A stretch of 64,000 nucleotides of DNA from Enteractinococcus coprophilus (GTDB lineage Bacteria > Actinomycetota > Actinomycetes > Actinomycetales > Micrococcaceae). A model generated the notes under the pieces. That model worked only from the letters and a program-made list of their open reading frames with translations, did not search any database and was not told the DNA's origin. Position numbers and translations under genes: made by a program. Positions 9,316 to 18,437 of this stretch are shown one piece after another. Location of the stretch: NCBI RefSeq assembly GCF_006716305.1, contig NZ_VFOU01000002.1:310001-374000 (forward strand). Direction: 5' to 3'. The stretch's first letter is position 1. Each line of letters begins with the position of its first letter.

Positions 9316-9324
9316 TGATATAGT
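9316..9324 (+). promoter_or_regulatory. Extended -10 promoter of the riboswitch-terC transcript
   Basis: TGA directly precedes TATAGT (9319-9324), an extended -10 element. A TTGAAC at 9292-9297 is too far (21 bp) for a standard -35, which fits extended -10 dependence. Initiation would fall at about 9331, just before the riboswitch P1 stem. Confidence 0.55.
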
Positions 9325-9333
9325 CTGTGCAGA

Positions 9334-9431
9334 ACAAGGGAGTATCCCAGAAGTTCCGTACACGTCAACACGTCGAACACCGTCGTTCGGCCGGGTACGG
9401 ACCCCGTTACTACGTCGGGGGAGAGACTTGT
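9334..9431 (+). ncRNA. yybP-ykoY manganese riboswitch upstream of terC
   Basis: The aptamer features of the yybP-ykoY family are visible. P1 pairs ACAAG (9334-9338) with CTTGT (9427-9431). The L1 side has GGGAGTATCCC just inside P1. A CGTCAACACG segment lies at 9363-9372, followed by a hairpin CGAAC/GTTCG (9374-9389). The closing strand is GGGGGAGAGAC, carrying the conserved GAGA that faces GGGAGTA. This family binds Mn2+ in a pocket between L1 and L3 and turns on Mn2+ exporters. Only about 40 nt separate P1 from the terC start, and no U-tract hairpin follows, so control is probably at translation: the region after P1 includes AGGAAGGA, the ribosome site. Position, motif and downstream gene agree. 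Confidence 0.87.
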
Positions 9432-9471
9432 GGAATTGAAGTTACCTAAAAACTAGGAAGGACTCCCTTTC

Positions 9472-10779
9472 ATGGAGATTACCGGGTTTACTTGGGCTGT
9501 CACCATTGCAGTGATCATCGCTCTGGTCCTGTTCGATTATTTCTTCCACGTCCGGAAAGCACACACTCCGACGCTGAAAGAGGCTGCCATCTGGTCAGCC
9601 ATCTATGTCGGACTCGCGCTGGCGTTCGGATTAATATTCTTCGCCGTCGGCGACACGAACCACGCGATCGAATACTATGCCGGCTTCATCACGGAGAAAG
9701 CGTTATCTGTCGATAACCTCTTTGTGTTCATGATTATCATGACGAGTTTCGCGGTACCGCGGCAGTTCCAGCAAAAGGTGTTGCTGTTTGGGATTACGTT
9801 CGCACTCATCAGCCGTACGATCTTCATTCTGGCGGGTGCCGCCATCCTGGAATGGTGGTCGGATGCGTTCTACATCTTCGGAATCTTTTTGCTCCTGTTG
9901 GCCGGTCAACAGCTGAAATCCGAGTTCTCATCGGCTGAAGAAGCCGGTTCCGAGGCTGACAACGCGCTCGTGCGTTTTGCACGCAAGATCCTGCCGGTAA
10001 CAGAGCACTATGATGGCGACAAACTCCGCACGCGTGTGGATGGGAAGAAAATGTTCACGCCGATGCTGCTCGTGATGGTCGCTATCGGGGTCACAGACAT
10101 TATCTTCGCGCTCGACTCAATCCCTGCGATTTTTGGTTTGACCCAGGAACCGTACATTGTCTTCACTGCCAACGCATTCGCCCTGTTAGGTCTGCGTCAG
10201 TTGTACTTCCTCATCGACGGCTTGCTCGACCGACTCGTCTACCTCGGTTACGGGCTGGCCGCCATCCTCGGGTTCATTGGCGTCAAGCTGATGCTCCACG
10301 CACTACATCAGAACAACCTGCCGTTTATCAACGGCGGCGAAGATGTGCCAGTTATTGAACTCAGTACCGGGTTCTCCCTGTTGGTGATCATCGGCATCCT
10401 CATTGTCACCATCGCTATCTCATTGCTCAGCCCGAAGGGCAAGGCTCTCCGTGCGCTGCAAAACGCCGAGAAGTTTGCCCACCGCTACACCCAGCTTCCA
10501 GATGATGCCCCAGCGGAACAGCGACAAGAAGCTGCCGAGAAGATGGACTACTGGACACATCAAGCTCAAGAGACCGAACACCGGTATCTTGAAGAACTCA
10601 TTGAACACAAAGATCGGTGGTCGGCCATTATCCGAGCCGCTCACGAAACCCGGTTAGAAGACGCCAACCGTCGCGGCATTCCGGCGTTGATGTCTCAACG
10701 TATTGTGAAAACCGACGGTCCGGTCCTTGCCCCCGACACCAACGGCAAAGACAACGAGGACTCAGAGCCTCGTAACTAG
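9472..10779 (+). CDS. TerC family membrane protein, probable Mn2+ exporter
   Basis: TerC proteins are polytopic membrane proteins; several (Alx, MeeF/MeeY types) export Mn2+ and help metallate secreted enzymes. The 435-residue product has about nine membrane segments in residues 1-325, with the hallmark acidic motifs EKALSVDNLFVF (near residue 80) and TDIIFALDSIPAIFG (near residue 205). A cytoplasmic, charged, helical tail of about 110 residues (325-435) follows, longer than in many TerC proteins and possibly a coiled coil. The ATG follows AGGAAGGAC. The manganese riboswitch directly upstream strongly supports a Mn2+ role. A hairpin terminator follows, so the gene is probably a single-gene unit. 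Confidence 0.93.
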   Translation: MEITGFTWAVTIAVIIALVLFDYFFHVRKAHTPTLKEAAIWSAIYVGLALAFGLIFFAVGDTNHAIEYYAGFITEKALSVDNLFVFMIIMTSFAVPRQFQQKVLLFGITFALISRTIFILAGAAILEWWSDAFYIFGIFLLLLAGQQLKSEFSSAEEAGSEADNALVRFARKILPVTEHYDGDKLRTRVDGKKMFTPMLLVMVAIGVTDIIFALDSIPAIFGLTQEPYIVFTANAFALLGLRQLYFLIDGLLDRLVYLGYGLAAILGFIGVKLMLHALHQNNLPFINGGEDVPVIELSTGFSLLVIIGILIVTIAISLLSPKGKALRALQNAEKFAHRYTQLPDDAPAEQRQEAAEKMDYWTHQAQETEHRYLEELIEHKDRWSAIIRAAHETRLEDANRRGIPALMSQRIVKTDGPVLAPDTNGKDNEDSEPRN

Positions 10780-10796
10780 AGACCAACTCCTTGAAT

Positions 10797-10830
10797 TGCT
10801 CGCCAATACACCGTGTGCTGGCGAGCATTT
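10797..10830 (+). terminator. Terminator after terC
   Basis: TGCTCGCCA (10797-10805) pairs with TGGCGAGCA (10819-10827), loop of 13 nt, followed by TTTCATTT. It lies between convergent terC and the HNH gene and could serve both strands. Confidence 0.75.
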
Positions 10831-10861
10831 CATTTAACACATCGACCGTTCGACACCCGTG

Positions 10862-13003
10862 CTAATCATCCCAGTAGGTATTGCGAACCGGAGTCTGTGT
10901 GGGATCCAACCAAACAGCAGGAACCCAGTAGAGCACTCCGTCATCGTTCCAGGTAGGAGTCCAGACGCCCTGGTGGACGTGAGTATGACACGCATTGCAT
11001 AACAAAATGAGATTAGTGATATTGGTGCCACCATCGTGGAACCAATATGTACCGTGGTGGCCTTCAGTCCAAACGGGAGGAACCCGACACCCGGGACCGC
11101 GACATCCACCGAGCATACCTGCAGCGAGGATCTGGTGGTCGCTAAAGAGACGTTTCCCTCTGCCTAAAAAGAGTGGCACTCCACCCTGATTAAAGATGGC
11201 CGGAATGATCTTTGCATCACACAGATCCTGTAGTACGGCCGCAGGAGCAATGCTTCCGGTCTGAAAACGATGAGAGACATACGGATGTCCCCGTTGACGT
11301 CTACTCTCGGCCGGATCGGAACTGGTGGCCTGACGTTCATCTGGAGGATCCGATGTCGACCGGTGCCAGACTCGACTCAGCAGTGGATCGGCGCCCAAAA
11401 GCTTCTCCGGGTCACTCGTGCCCGGTGGCACATGTTCATCCACGACTGCTTCCAAGGGATCGAGGCGCCGTGGCGGGCCCTGGTCGTAGCCTGCTAGCCC
11501 GGGGAGTCGAGTGTAGCGGTCATCGAGGTGAAACTGCCTTGGGAGACGATCCTGGTGGATTCTCAACAAGGTTTCGTAGTCCATGACGGTCCATAAAATG
11601 GCAGGGGCTCGTTTGTATTCGGCCATACCTTCCGCACCGGGAGAACGTTTCCCCTGAGCTTTTAGCATGGCCATAAAGACGTCATGGGCCTTTTCGTCAC
11701 GAGTCCGTGGATCAAGTTTACGCGTCTGCTCCCGAGAGACCTTGGTTCCGGTCTCGGTTTCTATGAACGTGTCGGAGTCGTTGACCGCGTCATCCATGTC
11801 TCGGTGGAACTGTCCGAGACGTTCTTGTGCATCTCGATCTTCGTCGTATGGGGCTGAATCTCCCAAGCTGTCATCATCAGGCTCCGCGTGTCCGGCGTCA
11901 GCGGGCTCAGACGATGTGTCTTCGTGCGCTGCGTCTTCGTGCGCTGTGTCTTCGGCCTGATGCGTAGTGCTGGCTGGGTGAGGTGCATCGTCCTCAGTTT
12001 CGTCGTGATCTTGCCGGAATTTATCCTGGTTTGCTTTGAAATTCAGCCCGGCCAAGACGAGAGCCTCGATGAGTTCCAGATTCACAACGTCAGTAACGAT
12101 GTTAATGTGCAGCTTCCCATTGACGATTCGTGTCTTCAGGGAGTTCTTGACTTTCGTCAACCGCTGTTCCGGTGGTGGACCGTCTGGATCAACAATATGT
12201 GCAATTTGGTTGAGCCACTGGGTTGCTTGCTGCGCTAACTCTTGAGGTCGCATGGCTTTGGCTGCATCGGTGAAGATAGGATCCATGATTTTCAGGATCT
12301 CCGTGGCATTGTCCTTGCTTAACCCCACCGCATTGTAGAAATCGAAAAGCTGGTTCACGATCTGACTCATTCGGTCCATATTTTCCGAAGGGATGTCCCC
12401 GGCAGAGTATGCGGCTGCCATCTGCGGCAGCAATGGATCTTTGCCTAGCCGGTCGGTGGTCGCCAGTTCGCCGTTCACCAGAGCCGCACGGTTGTAAAAT
12501 TTTGCCATCTGACGTGTTTCAAGTTGGAATCGGTCCGCCAGCCATCGCTTGCCGGACTTGTGCAGATTCACCTCGGCGGGGATCCCTAACATTCCATCAC
12601 GATCGAAGGTGTAGGCCTGTTCAGCAAAACCCGTCAGGGTGACAATGAGCGCATCTTGTACTCGACGGGTTGTTACAAGGTTGTCGACGAATCCCGGCAG
12701 GGTGTTAAAGAACGCGTCGGGCGGGATCGGTGTAGGCCCAGCGTGTTTACCTTGCGAGCGGCTAGCCGCTTCGTCATCGTATGTCTCATTCGGGTCTTTC
12801 GACCATACGGTACCCCAGTCTGTACCCGTGGTATAAGTATGGCGAGCAAATGAATTATAGGCATCCGGAGACGACAATTTGGTCTGTTGCTTCTGCACAA
12901 TGCGCAGGGCTAACGCTTGTAATTCACCAGGGGAGAGCGTGTCCAGTTCCGCATCAGAAATCAATGCTTCGGTATCGGGTACCCGCGTCACCATGGAACT
13001 CAC
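10862..13003 (-). CDS. DUF222 / HNH endonuclease domain protein (13E12-type)
   Basis: The 713-residue protein belongs to the DUF222-HNH family, which is abundant and often multicopy in Actinobacteria and of unsettled cellular role. Residues about 30-330 resemble DUF222, followed by an acidic Ala/His/Glu/Asp-rich linker (about residues 335-395). The C-terminal HNH nuclease core reads CRGPGC, then TEGHHGTYW, then TNLILLCNACHTHVHQG; the paired Cys residues would hold zinc and the HH..N..H residues form the metal-beta-beta-alpha site. GTG at 13003 is the first start; ATG at 12994 has a better GGGGTGAG ribosome site. It is convergent with terC and separated from its neighbours by ordinary spacers, with no flanking repeats or integrase, so mobility is not shown. 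Confidence 0.88.
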   Translation of the reverse strand: MSSMVTRVPDTEALISDAELDTLSPGELQALALRIVQKQQTKLSSPDAYNSFARHTYTTGTDWGTVWSKDPNETYDDEAASRSQGKHAGPTPIPPDAFFNTLPGFVDNLVTTRRVQDALIVTLTGFAEQAYTFDRDGMLGIPAEVNLHKSGKRWLADRFQLETRQMAKFYNRAALVNGELATTDRLGKDPLLPQMAAAYSAGDIPSENMDRMSQIVNQLFDFYNAVGLSKDNATEILKIMDPIFTDAAKAMRPQELAQQATQWLNQIAHIVDPDGPPPEQRLTKVKNSLKTRIVNGKLHINIVTDVVNLELIEALVLAGLNFKANQDKFRQDHDETEDDAPHPASTTHQAEDTAHEDAAHEDTSSEPADAGHAEPDDDSLGDSAPYDEDRDAQERLGQFHRDMDDAVNDSDTFIETETGTKVSREQTRKLDPRTRDEKAHDVFMAMLKAQGKRSPGAEGMAEYKRAPAILWTVMDYETLLRIHQDRLPRQFHLDDRYTRLPGLAGYDQGPPRRLDPLEAVVDEHVPPGTSDPEKLLGADPLLSRVWHRSTSDPPDERQATSSDPAESRRQRGHPYVSHRFQTGSIAPAAVLQDLCDAKIIPAIFNQGGVPLFLGRGKRLFSDHQILAAGMLGGCRGPGCRVPPVWTEGHHGTYWFHDGGTNITNLILLCNACHTHVHQGVWTPTWNDDGVLYWVPAVWLDPTQTPVRNTYWDD
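11916..11954. repeat. 15-bp tandem repeat in the acidic linker of the HNH gene
   Basis: Units at 11916-11930 and 11931-11945 differ at one base, with a partial third copy to 11954. They encode the repeated AHEDA/AHEDT pentapeptide and keep the frame, so the linker length could vary between strains. Confidence 0.85.
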
Positions 13004-13174
13004 CCCGTATCGGCTGGTCGTGCGTTGTCACGTTCGTTCCAGCCTAGGCAGACCACACGAGATGCAGCACTGAAGCAGTGCGGGTCGTGTATAACCCGGC
13101 AACGCATCAAGGCCTGTGGGAAACACCCTTCGCCCGAGGCAACAAAGGATGTAGGCTCCCCGGGGCGGGCAGTA

Positions 13175-14473
13175 TTAGGAAGGCTGGATCATCTCGTGGA
13201 GACGTATAAATATTTCGGCCCCGGCTTCACCGATACCATCGTGGTGCCACCGGTCAGACTCCCAAACCTGTAAATTGGCGACCTGTTCGGCAGCAGCAAG
13301 GGAGAGATCGCGGTCAACGTACACGTCATCGGTATATACCAGTGCAGCGACGGGTACCTCGTTGGCGGCCAGCTGGTCGAGGTCGTACAGCGGACCCCAG
13401 GTGCGGCAATCGGCAATGATTTGGGTCGCGCGTGCAACCGGTTGGAGCGCCGGATCCAGTTGTGGATACCAATCGAAGCACATTTCACCGGTCAACAGGG
13501 GAGTGTCAGCTTTCTTGGGGTTGAACTCCGGGTATTGGGCGAGCACCCGTTGCGCTGCCCAGGCAGTTGGTTGGGCACCGGGCTGGGCGTAAATTGCTTC
13601 GTGCAGGATCAGATACAGCGGATTCGTGGCGCGCGATACTTGTTGGTAGATGGCGTTGAGAAACGTATCCGACAAGATGTCAGTGCCCGGGATGAACGCC
13701 TCTTCTAAAACGTAGTGCAGTGCATCGATCCGCGTGTTGCCACCGAGGTACATACCCAGAGCTTGGACGCGCCCGACGGTAAGCGGGGATCCATCCGGTA
13801 GGACGACGTCGCCGCGACGCACTCGACGATAAATATTGGTCAGGGTTTCTAGGTCCTTTGGGAAGCGGCGGAAGTATTCGCGGTTGCGACTGTGCATGCG
13901 ACGATAGGTCGCCTGATACACCTGGTCAGCGAGGCCTTGGAGCGGTGGGATGCCACCGGTGATCATTGCACCGGCCAGTCCCTCGGGGGCGAAGGACAGG
14001 TAGGTCAGAGTGCAAAACCCACCAAAGGATTGTCCAAGGGTGACCCACGGGTCGGAGCCCAGCGCGCGGCGGATGGCCTCTGCGTCAGACACAATATTCG
14101 GAGCTCGGAAATTGGTCAGATACCGGGCTTGTTCCAGCGGAGCGCCGCGCTGTCTTAGGGTGTGGTGGTTGACCGGTGTAGATAGGCCTGTGCCACGCTG
14201 GTCAAGCATCAGCACCCGGTAGTATTTCAGGGCTTCGGCTAACCACCCGCTGACCCGCGCCGGCCGCGAGCCTTTGCCACCCGGTCCGCCCTGCAGATAC
14301 AACAGCCACGGCTTGTCTTCAGCATCGGGCGTGAAAAATTCGCGTGCATACACCGTGAGTTGTTCGCCTTCGGGGGTCTGATAATCCAGTGGCACAGTGA
14401 AGTAGTGATCGCGTACCCCGGTCCCGTCATGCAATCGAGCGGGGGAACCAACGGTGTGTGGTGCGGTGGCCAT
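13175..14473 (-). CDS. S33 family alpha/beta hydrolase, proline iminopeptidase-like
   Basis: Peptidases of family S33 remove N-terminal proline or related residues. The 432-residue protein shows LQGGPGGKGSR (the HGGPG oxyanion-hole motif with Gln in place of His), DQRGTGLST, the nucleophile elbow GQSFGG, a helical cap region, a late Asp in VYTDDVYVD and a His in HHDGIGEAG. This completes a Ser-Asp-His triad, so it looks catalytically intact. I place the start at 14473 because AAGGAG lies six bases before that ATG; an upstream in-frame ATG at 14509 has none. Actual substrate is not known; other S33 esterases have the same motifs. A TAGACT hexamer at 14513-14518 may be its -10. Confidence 0.87.
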   Translation of the reverse strand: MATAPHTVGSPARLHDGTGVRDHYFTVPLDYQTPEGEQLTVYAREFFTPDAEDKPWLLYLQGGPGGKGSRPARVSGWLAEALKYYRVLMLDQRGTGLSTPVNHHTLRQRGAPLEQARYLTNFRAPNIVSDAEAIRRALGSDPWVTLGQSFGGFCTLTYLSFAPEGLAGAMITGGIPPLQGLADQVYQATYRRMHSRNREYFRRFPKDLETLTNIYRRVRRGDVVLPDGSPLTVGRVQALGMYLGGNTRIDALHYVLEEAFIPGTDILSDTFLNAIYQQVSRATNPLYLILHEAIYAQPGAQPTAWAAQRVLAQYPEFNPKKADTPLLTGEMCFDWYPQLDPALQPVARATQIIADCRTWGPLYDLDQLAANEVPVAALVYTDDVYVDRDLSLAAAEQVANLQVWESDRWHHDGIGEAGAEIFIRLHEMIQPS

Positions 14474-14785
14474 GGGTCTCCTTATCCGGCTACGGATCAT
14501 CGTGATCATTCGAGTCTAGCGCTGGGTCACGGTGCACAGGGGTCCCCGCCGAGCCGGTGGGTCGCCCCGCACTTGCCAGCACCTTGTCCGACGTGGATAT
14601 TTGGTATGCTAAAGCCGCGCTCAGCCGGCGACACGATACTCCTGATCGAGGGTACCGACGAGCCCACACCACACAACACTTTTATCCTTTAGCCAGGTAT
14701 TTTTGAACATCATCTACTGGACGTCTGCTCAGAACCCTGCCGTGCAGCTACCAGTCATTCCTGTAAGAACATTCGGCGATGCCCA
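14474..14785. other. 312-bp divergent intergenic region
   Basis: It holds a likely minus-strand -10 (TAGACT, complement of 14513-14518) for the peptidase gene. On the plus strand there is a candidate promoter TTGTCC (14584-14589) with TATGCT (14605-14610, spacer 15), which would leave the downstream hydrolase gene a leader of about 170 nt. No conserved RNA motif or small gene was recognised. Confidence 0.35.
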
Positions 14786-15652
14786 ATGATGGGTGCGCAG
14801 CACGCCGCCTGTGGAGCAGCAGCCTGGGTTGCCGTGGCTTCAAACTATGAGCTGCCGATCACTGCGGTGACCGAGCCTCTCGTCGAGGCATATCCTCGGC
14901 TCGCCTGGCTCCCGGAGGCACTGCCTCTAGGGTTTGGGCTGCTCGAGGTGGGACCAGCCGCGGTGTTTATGGGGGCCATCATCTGCGCCGGTGCAGCTTT
15001 GCTGCCAGACATTGATCACCACAACGCCTCGATTGCCCATTCCTTACCGCCGATGACCAAAATCCTGGCCCGATTCTTTCAGAAGGCTTCGGGTGGGCAC
15101 CGCAACGGCACACACTCGATAGTCGGCGTCGTGTTTTTCGGCGTGGTGGCATGGTTGGCCAGCTTCCTCGTCATCACTGGTTGCGGACGGTTCGGCGATC
15201 TCAACATTGGTGCGGGGCTGATGGCCGTCATCCTGTCGGCCTTTGCGTTCAAGGTGCTGCACTTTATGCCCGATTCTGCACGGCGCGCGCCCTGGGCCGC
15301 GGGCATTCTGGTCGGCGTCATCACGGCAGTGGTCACGCCAAGCGGACAGTCCTGGCTGATCACCTGCATTGTCTTGGGCGTCGTCGTGCACATTGTGGGC
15401 GACATGCTCACGAAAGAAGGGTGCAACATCTTCTGGCCGCTCACCCTCAAACGTCCCAAGGCTCTGAGCGGTGCACCCCTCGTAGCGGAGGTGTGGGGGC
15501 GTAACGGACGGATCGCCATTCCCTTATTAGGTTCGGCCAACTCGATCCGGTGCTGGGCCGTTACGATCCCCATTTCCGCGGTAGCGATTGCCGGGATGTG
15601 CATTGCCGGATTGCACTGGGCGCAAGGCACCTGGGTCGCGTTGCTGAGCTAA
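14786..15652 (+). CDS. YdjM-like membrane-bound metal-dependent hydrolase
   Basis: The 288-residue product matches the YdjM/YbcI (DUF457) family of predicted membrane metal-dependent hydrolases. It has about six hydrophobic segments and metal-ligand-like motifs: LLPDIDHHNAS near residue 75, GHRNGTHS near residue 110 and HIVGDMLTKEGCNIFWPL near residue 205. The Asp and His residues of these motifs probably bind a metal. E. coli ydjM is under LexA control, but I see no clear LexA box here. The gene begins ATGATG with no strong ribosome site. It is convergent with the helicase gene. Function in the cell is unknown. Confidence 0.82.
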   Translation: MMGAQHAACGAAAWVAVASNYELPITAVTEPLVEAYPRLAWLPEALPLGFGLLEVGPAAVFMGAIICAGAALLPDIDHHNASIAHSLPPMTKILARFFQKASGGHRNGTHSIVGVVFFGVVAWLASFLVITGCGRFGDLNIGAGLMAVILSAFAFKVLHFMPDSARRAPWAAGILVGVITAVVTPSGQSWLITCIVLGVVVHIVGDMLTKEGCNIFWPLTLKRPKALSGAPLVAEVWGRNGRIAIPLLGSANSIRCWAVTIPISAVAIAGMCIAGLHWAQGTWVALLS

Positions 15653-15699
15653 GCGGCCCTCGGGCACTCACGGTTCGAGACCCAGCACAGCGGCGGGCT

Positions 15700-18342
15700 T
15701 CACAATACCGGAGTACCGACGGAAAGGGTCGTGAGGGCGGGGGAGCCCTGCTCATTCGAGGCAGCAAGGTGCACAACGGCGTTGAGCGCAAAATCGTGGT
15801 TGCCTTCCGGATCCGCGAGCACCTGGCTCACGACCCAGTAGTCACCGGCCTCGGCGCCAACGTCTGCCATTTCCGCCGACGACAACTCCGGCGCCTTGTC
15901 AATCCGAAAGAACTCCGGAGAGCGGGCGGCCGGAGAATCGTCGAGGTCTTCGTAGGTACCGAAGTACTCATCGAGTGCATCAGCCCAGTTATCCGAGGTG
16001 AACGGCACCGCGCCGTCGGGCAGATAGTCCAGGGCCTCGAGCCGGGCGTCTTGCTCGTCGCCAAAGAGCTGGACCCGGTGGAACATCGCATTGCGCAGCA
16101 TGACGGTAAACACCCCGACCGTATCGGTCAGCTTCGGTGGTTCGGGCGGGGAGATGGCCTCGTGATCGGCGATGAGCTGATCGACGTCGTCGGCCATCAT
16201 GTGCTCCCACTCTTCGAGCAACGAGGAGTCGGTCGTGACGATAATGGTCTCGAGCCATTCTTGCAGTAGATCGAGTTCTTCGGTGCGCAGCTCCTGGGGG
16301 ATCGTCTGGCGAAGGGCTTTGGCGGCGTCGGTGAGGTACCGCAGCAACACGCCCTCGGAGCGGGCGATGCCGTAGTAGTTCACGTAGTCGCCGAATCCCA
16401 TCGCGCGCTCGTACATATCGCGCACCACAGATTTGGGTTGCAGCTCAAACTCGGCCAACCAGGGCGCGCCCTGCCGGTAAATTTCGAACTGCTGATTCAA
16501 CAACTCGGCCAACGGTTGTGGGTAGGTCAGTGAGTCCAGCACGTTCATGCGTTCGGTATATTCGTACCCGTCGGCGCGCATCCGGGCCATTTCCTCATCG
16601 CGGATCTTGCGCAGCTGGGCGGTCAACACCTGCCGCGGCGCCTCCAGCGTTGCCTCGATAATGGAAACCATATCGACGGCGTAGGTCGGCGAATCAGTCT
16701 CGAGCAACTCGAAGGCGGCCAGCGCGAAAGGACTCAGGGGTTGGTTCAGCGCGAAATCGGCCTGCAATTCGACGGTCAGTTCCAGTCGGTTGCCCCATTC
16801 ATCGGGTTCATCATGGACTTCGACGACGTCGGTGACGATGAGTTCGCGCAGAATCCCAATCGCACGGCGCTGCAGGGCGGCTTTCGAGGCCTTGGTTTCG
16901 GCCGAGCGCAGGATCATTCGGCGGACCGCGGTCACCGGGTTGCCCGGGCGCGCCAGAATATTCAGCAGGATCGAGTGCGTGATGCGCATCCGCGAAACCA
17001 TCGGTTCTGGCTCGGCCGCGACGAGTTTGTCGAACGTGGCCTTCGACCAGGAAACGAAGCCCTTGGGCGGGGTCTTTTTCGGTTGGGATTTTGAGGACTG
17101 CGCGATTCGCCGGGCACGTTCCTCGGGGTCTTTCACGCTGGCAAACTTCTCGGCGGCCTTGGCATCAGCCTGCTGGTTTTCAATCACATGCTCGGGGGCC
17201 TGGACGACGACGGTGCCTGCCGTATCGAATCCGGCACGCCCGGCTCGGCCGGCGATCTGATGGAACTCGCGGGCATTGAGGTGGCGTTGTTTATTGCCGT
17301 CAAACTTTGACAGCGCTGTAATCAGCACGGTGCGAATCGGGACATTAATGCCGACGCCTAGCGTATCGGTCCCGGAAATGACTTTCAGCAGGCCTTCTTG
17401 CGCCAAGCGCTCGACCAGGCGCCGGTACTTGGGCAACATCCCGGCGTGGTGGACGCCGATACCCTGGCGGATCAGTCGGTTCAGGGTCTTCCCAAAACCC
17501 GAGGTGAACCGGAAGTCCTTGATGATCTCAGCGATCCGATCTTTCTCAGCGCGCGTCGTGACCGAAATGGAGGCCAGATTCGACGCCTGATCCACGGCAT
17601 CCAACTGAGAAAAGTGCACAATATAGATCGGTGACAGGGTCGATTCGACCAGTGCTTCAATTTGTTGTTGCACCGGAATTTCGGAGTATTCAAAATACAA
17701 CGGAATCGGCCGCGTCGCCGAAGACACGGTCACGGTTTCGTGACCCGTGCGATCGGTCAGCGATTCTTCAAAGAAGGTCGTATCGCCCAGGGTCGCCGAC
17801 ATTAACACGAACTGTGCCTGCGGCAGTTCCAGCAGCGGAACCTGCCAGGCCCAACCGCGCTGCGGATCAGCATAGAAGTGGAACTCGTCCATCACCACGG
17901 GCCCGACCTCCAGCCCTGAACCTTCCCGCAGCGCGTGAATCGCCAGAATCTCGGCAGTGCAACAAATAATGGGCGCATCCGGGTTGATCGCCGAGTCTCC
18001 GGTCACCATCCCGACGTGCTCGGCGCCAAAGATTTCAATGAGATCAAAGAACTTCTCGGAAACCAAGGCTTTAATAGGAGCCGTATAGTACGAACGCTGC
18101 TTATTGGCCAGCGCGTAGAAATGCGCAGCCAGAGCAACCATGGACTTCCCCGAACCGGTCGGGGTGGCCATGATGACGTTTTTCCCGTCGGCCAATTCAG
18201 TCACGGCCTCGTCTTGGGCGGGATACAGTTCAATACCGCGATGGGTTGTCCATTCAACAAACCGATCATAGAGCAGCACTGGCTCGAGTTCTTCGCCGCG
18301 GTCAGGATCAGGAATAAAGTCAGTCAGTTGCACCCAACCCAT
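15700..18342 (-). CDS. Ski2-like DEAD/DEAH-box helicase with C-terminal DUF3516-type domain
   Basis: This is a superfamily 2 helicase of about 880 residues. N-terminal RecA domain: ATPTGSGKS (motif I), TAPIKALVSEKF (Ia), MDEFHFY (motif II, DEFH) and LMSATL (motif III). Second RecA domain: GVGINVPIRTVL and HQIAGRAGRAG (motif VI). The remaining roughly 400 residues fit the DUF3516 region found in actinobacterial members. RNA or DNA unwinding is expected; substrate is unknown. I favour the start at 18342 (MGWVQLTDFIPD) because homologues begin near there; in-frame ATGs at 18354 and 18381 give longer versions. It is divergent from the methyltransferase gene with about 95 bp between, and convergent with the YdjM-like gene. 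Confidence 0.9.
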   Translation of the reverse strand: MGWVQLTDFIPDPDRGEELEPVLLYDRFVEWTTHRGIELYPAQDEAVTELADGKNVIMATPTGSGKSMVALAAHFYALANKQRSYYTAPIKALVSEKFFDLIEIFGAEHVGMVTGDSAINPDAPIICCTAEILAIHALREGSGLEVGPVVMDEFHFYADPQRGWAWQVPLLELPQAQFVLMSATLGDTTFFEESLTDRTGHETVTVSSATRPIPLYFEYSEIPVQQQIEALVESTLSPIYIVHFSQLDAVDQASNLASISVTTRAEKDRIAEIIKDFRFTSGFGKTLNRLIRQGIGVHHAGMLPKYRRLVERLAQEGLLKVISGTDTLGVGINVPIRTVLITALSKFDGNKQRHLNAREFHQIAGRAGRAGFDTAGTVVVQAPEHVIENQQADAKAAEKFASVKDPEERARRIAQSSKSQPKKTPPKGFVSWSKATFDKLVAAEPEPMVSRMRITHSILLNILARPGNPVTAVRRMILRSAETKASKAALQRRAIGILRELIVTDVVEVHDEPDEWGNRLELTVELQADFALNQPLSPFALAAFELLETDSPTYAVDMVSIIEATLEAPRQVLTAQLRKIRDEEMARMRADGYEYTERMNVLDSLTYPQPLAELLNQQFEIYRQGAPWLAEFELQPKSVVRDMYERAMGFGDYVNYYGIARSEGVLLRYLTDAAKALRQTIPQELRTEELDLLQEWLETIIVTTDSSLLEEWEHMMADDVDQLIADHEAISPPEPPKLTDTVGVFTVMLRNAMFHRVQLFGDEQDARLEALDYLPDGAVPFTSDNWADALDEYFGTYEDLDDSPAARSPEFFRIDKAPELSSAEMADVGAEAGDYWVVSQVLADPEGNHDFALNAVVHLAASNEQGSPALTTLSVGTPVL

Positions 18343-18437
18343 CCTAGTGCCCATTCTGTGCCCCGCTGGCTGCGCGAACATTGCGATTCATAACGCGACC
18401 CTGTTGGGGATACAGCTGACCAGTTTAGGCTTATCAC

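Noticed and set aside
9374-9389. GAAC-N6-GTTC dyad resembling a LexA/SOS box after uvrB
   Set aside because: The spacing is six rather than four and the dyad is a hairpin inside the manganese riboswitch.
10862-13003. DUF222/HNH gene as a mobile element (intron or homing insertion)
   Set aside because: No flanking repeats, integrase or split host gene; this family is a common resident of actinobacterial chromosomes.
13004-13174. Possible small RNA or short gene between the HNH and peptidase genes
   Set aside because: No convincing promoter-terminator pair, start with ribosome site, or conserved fold is visible.
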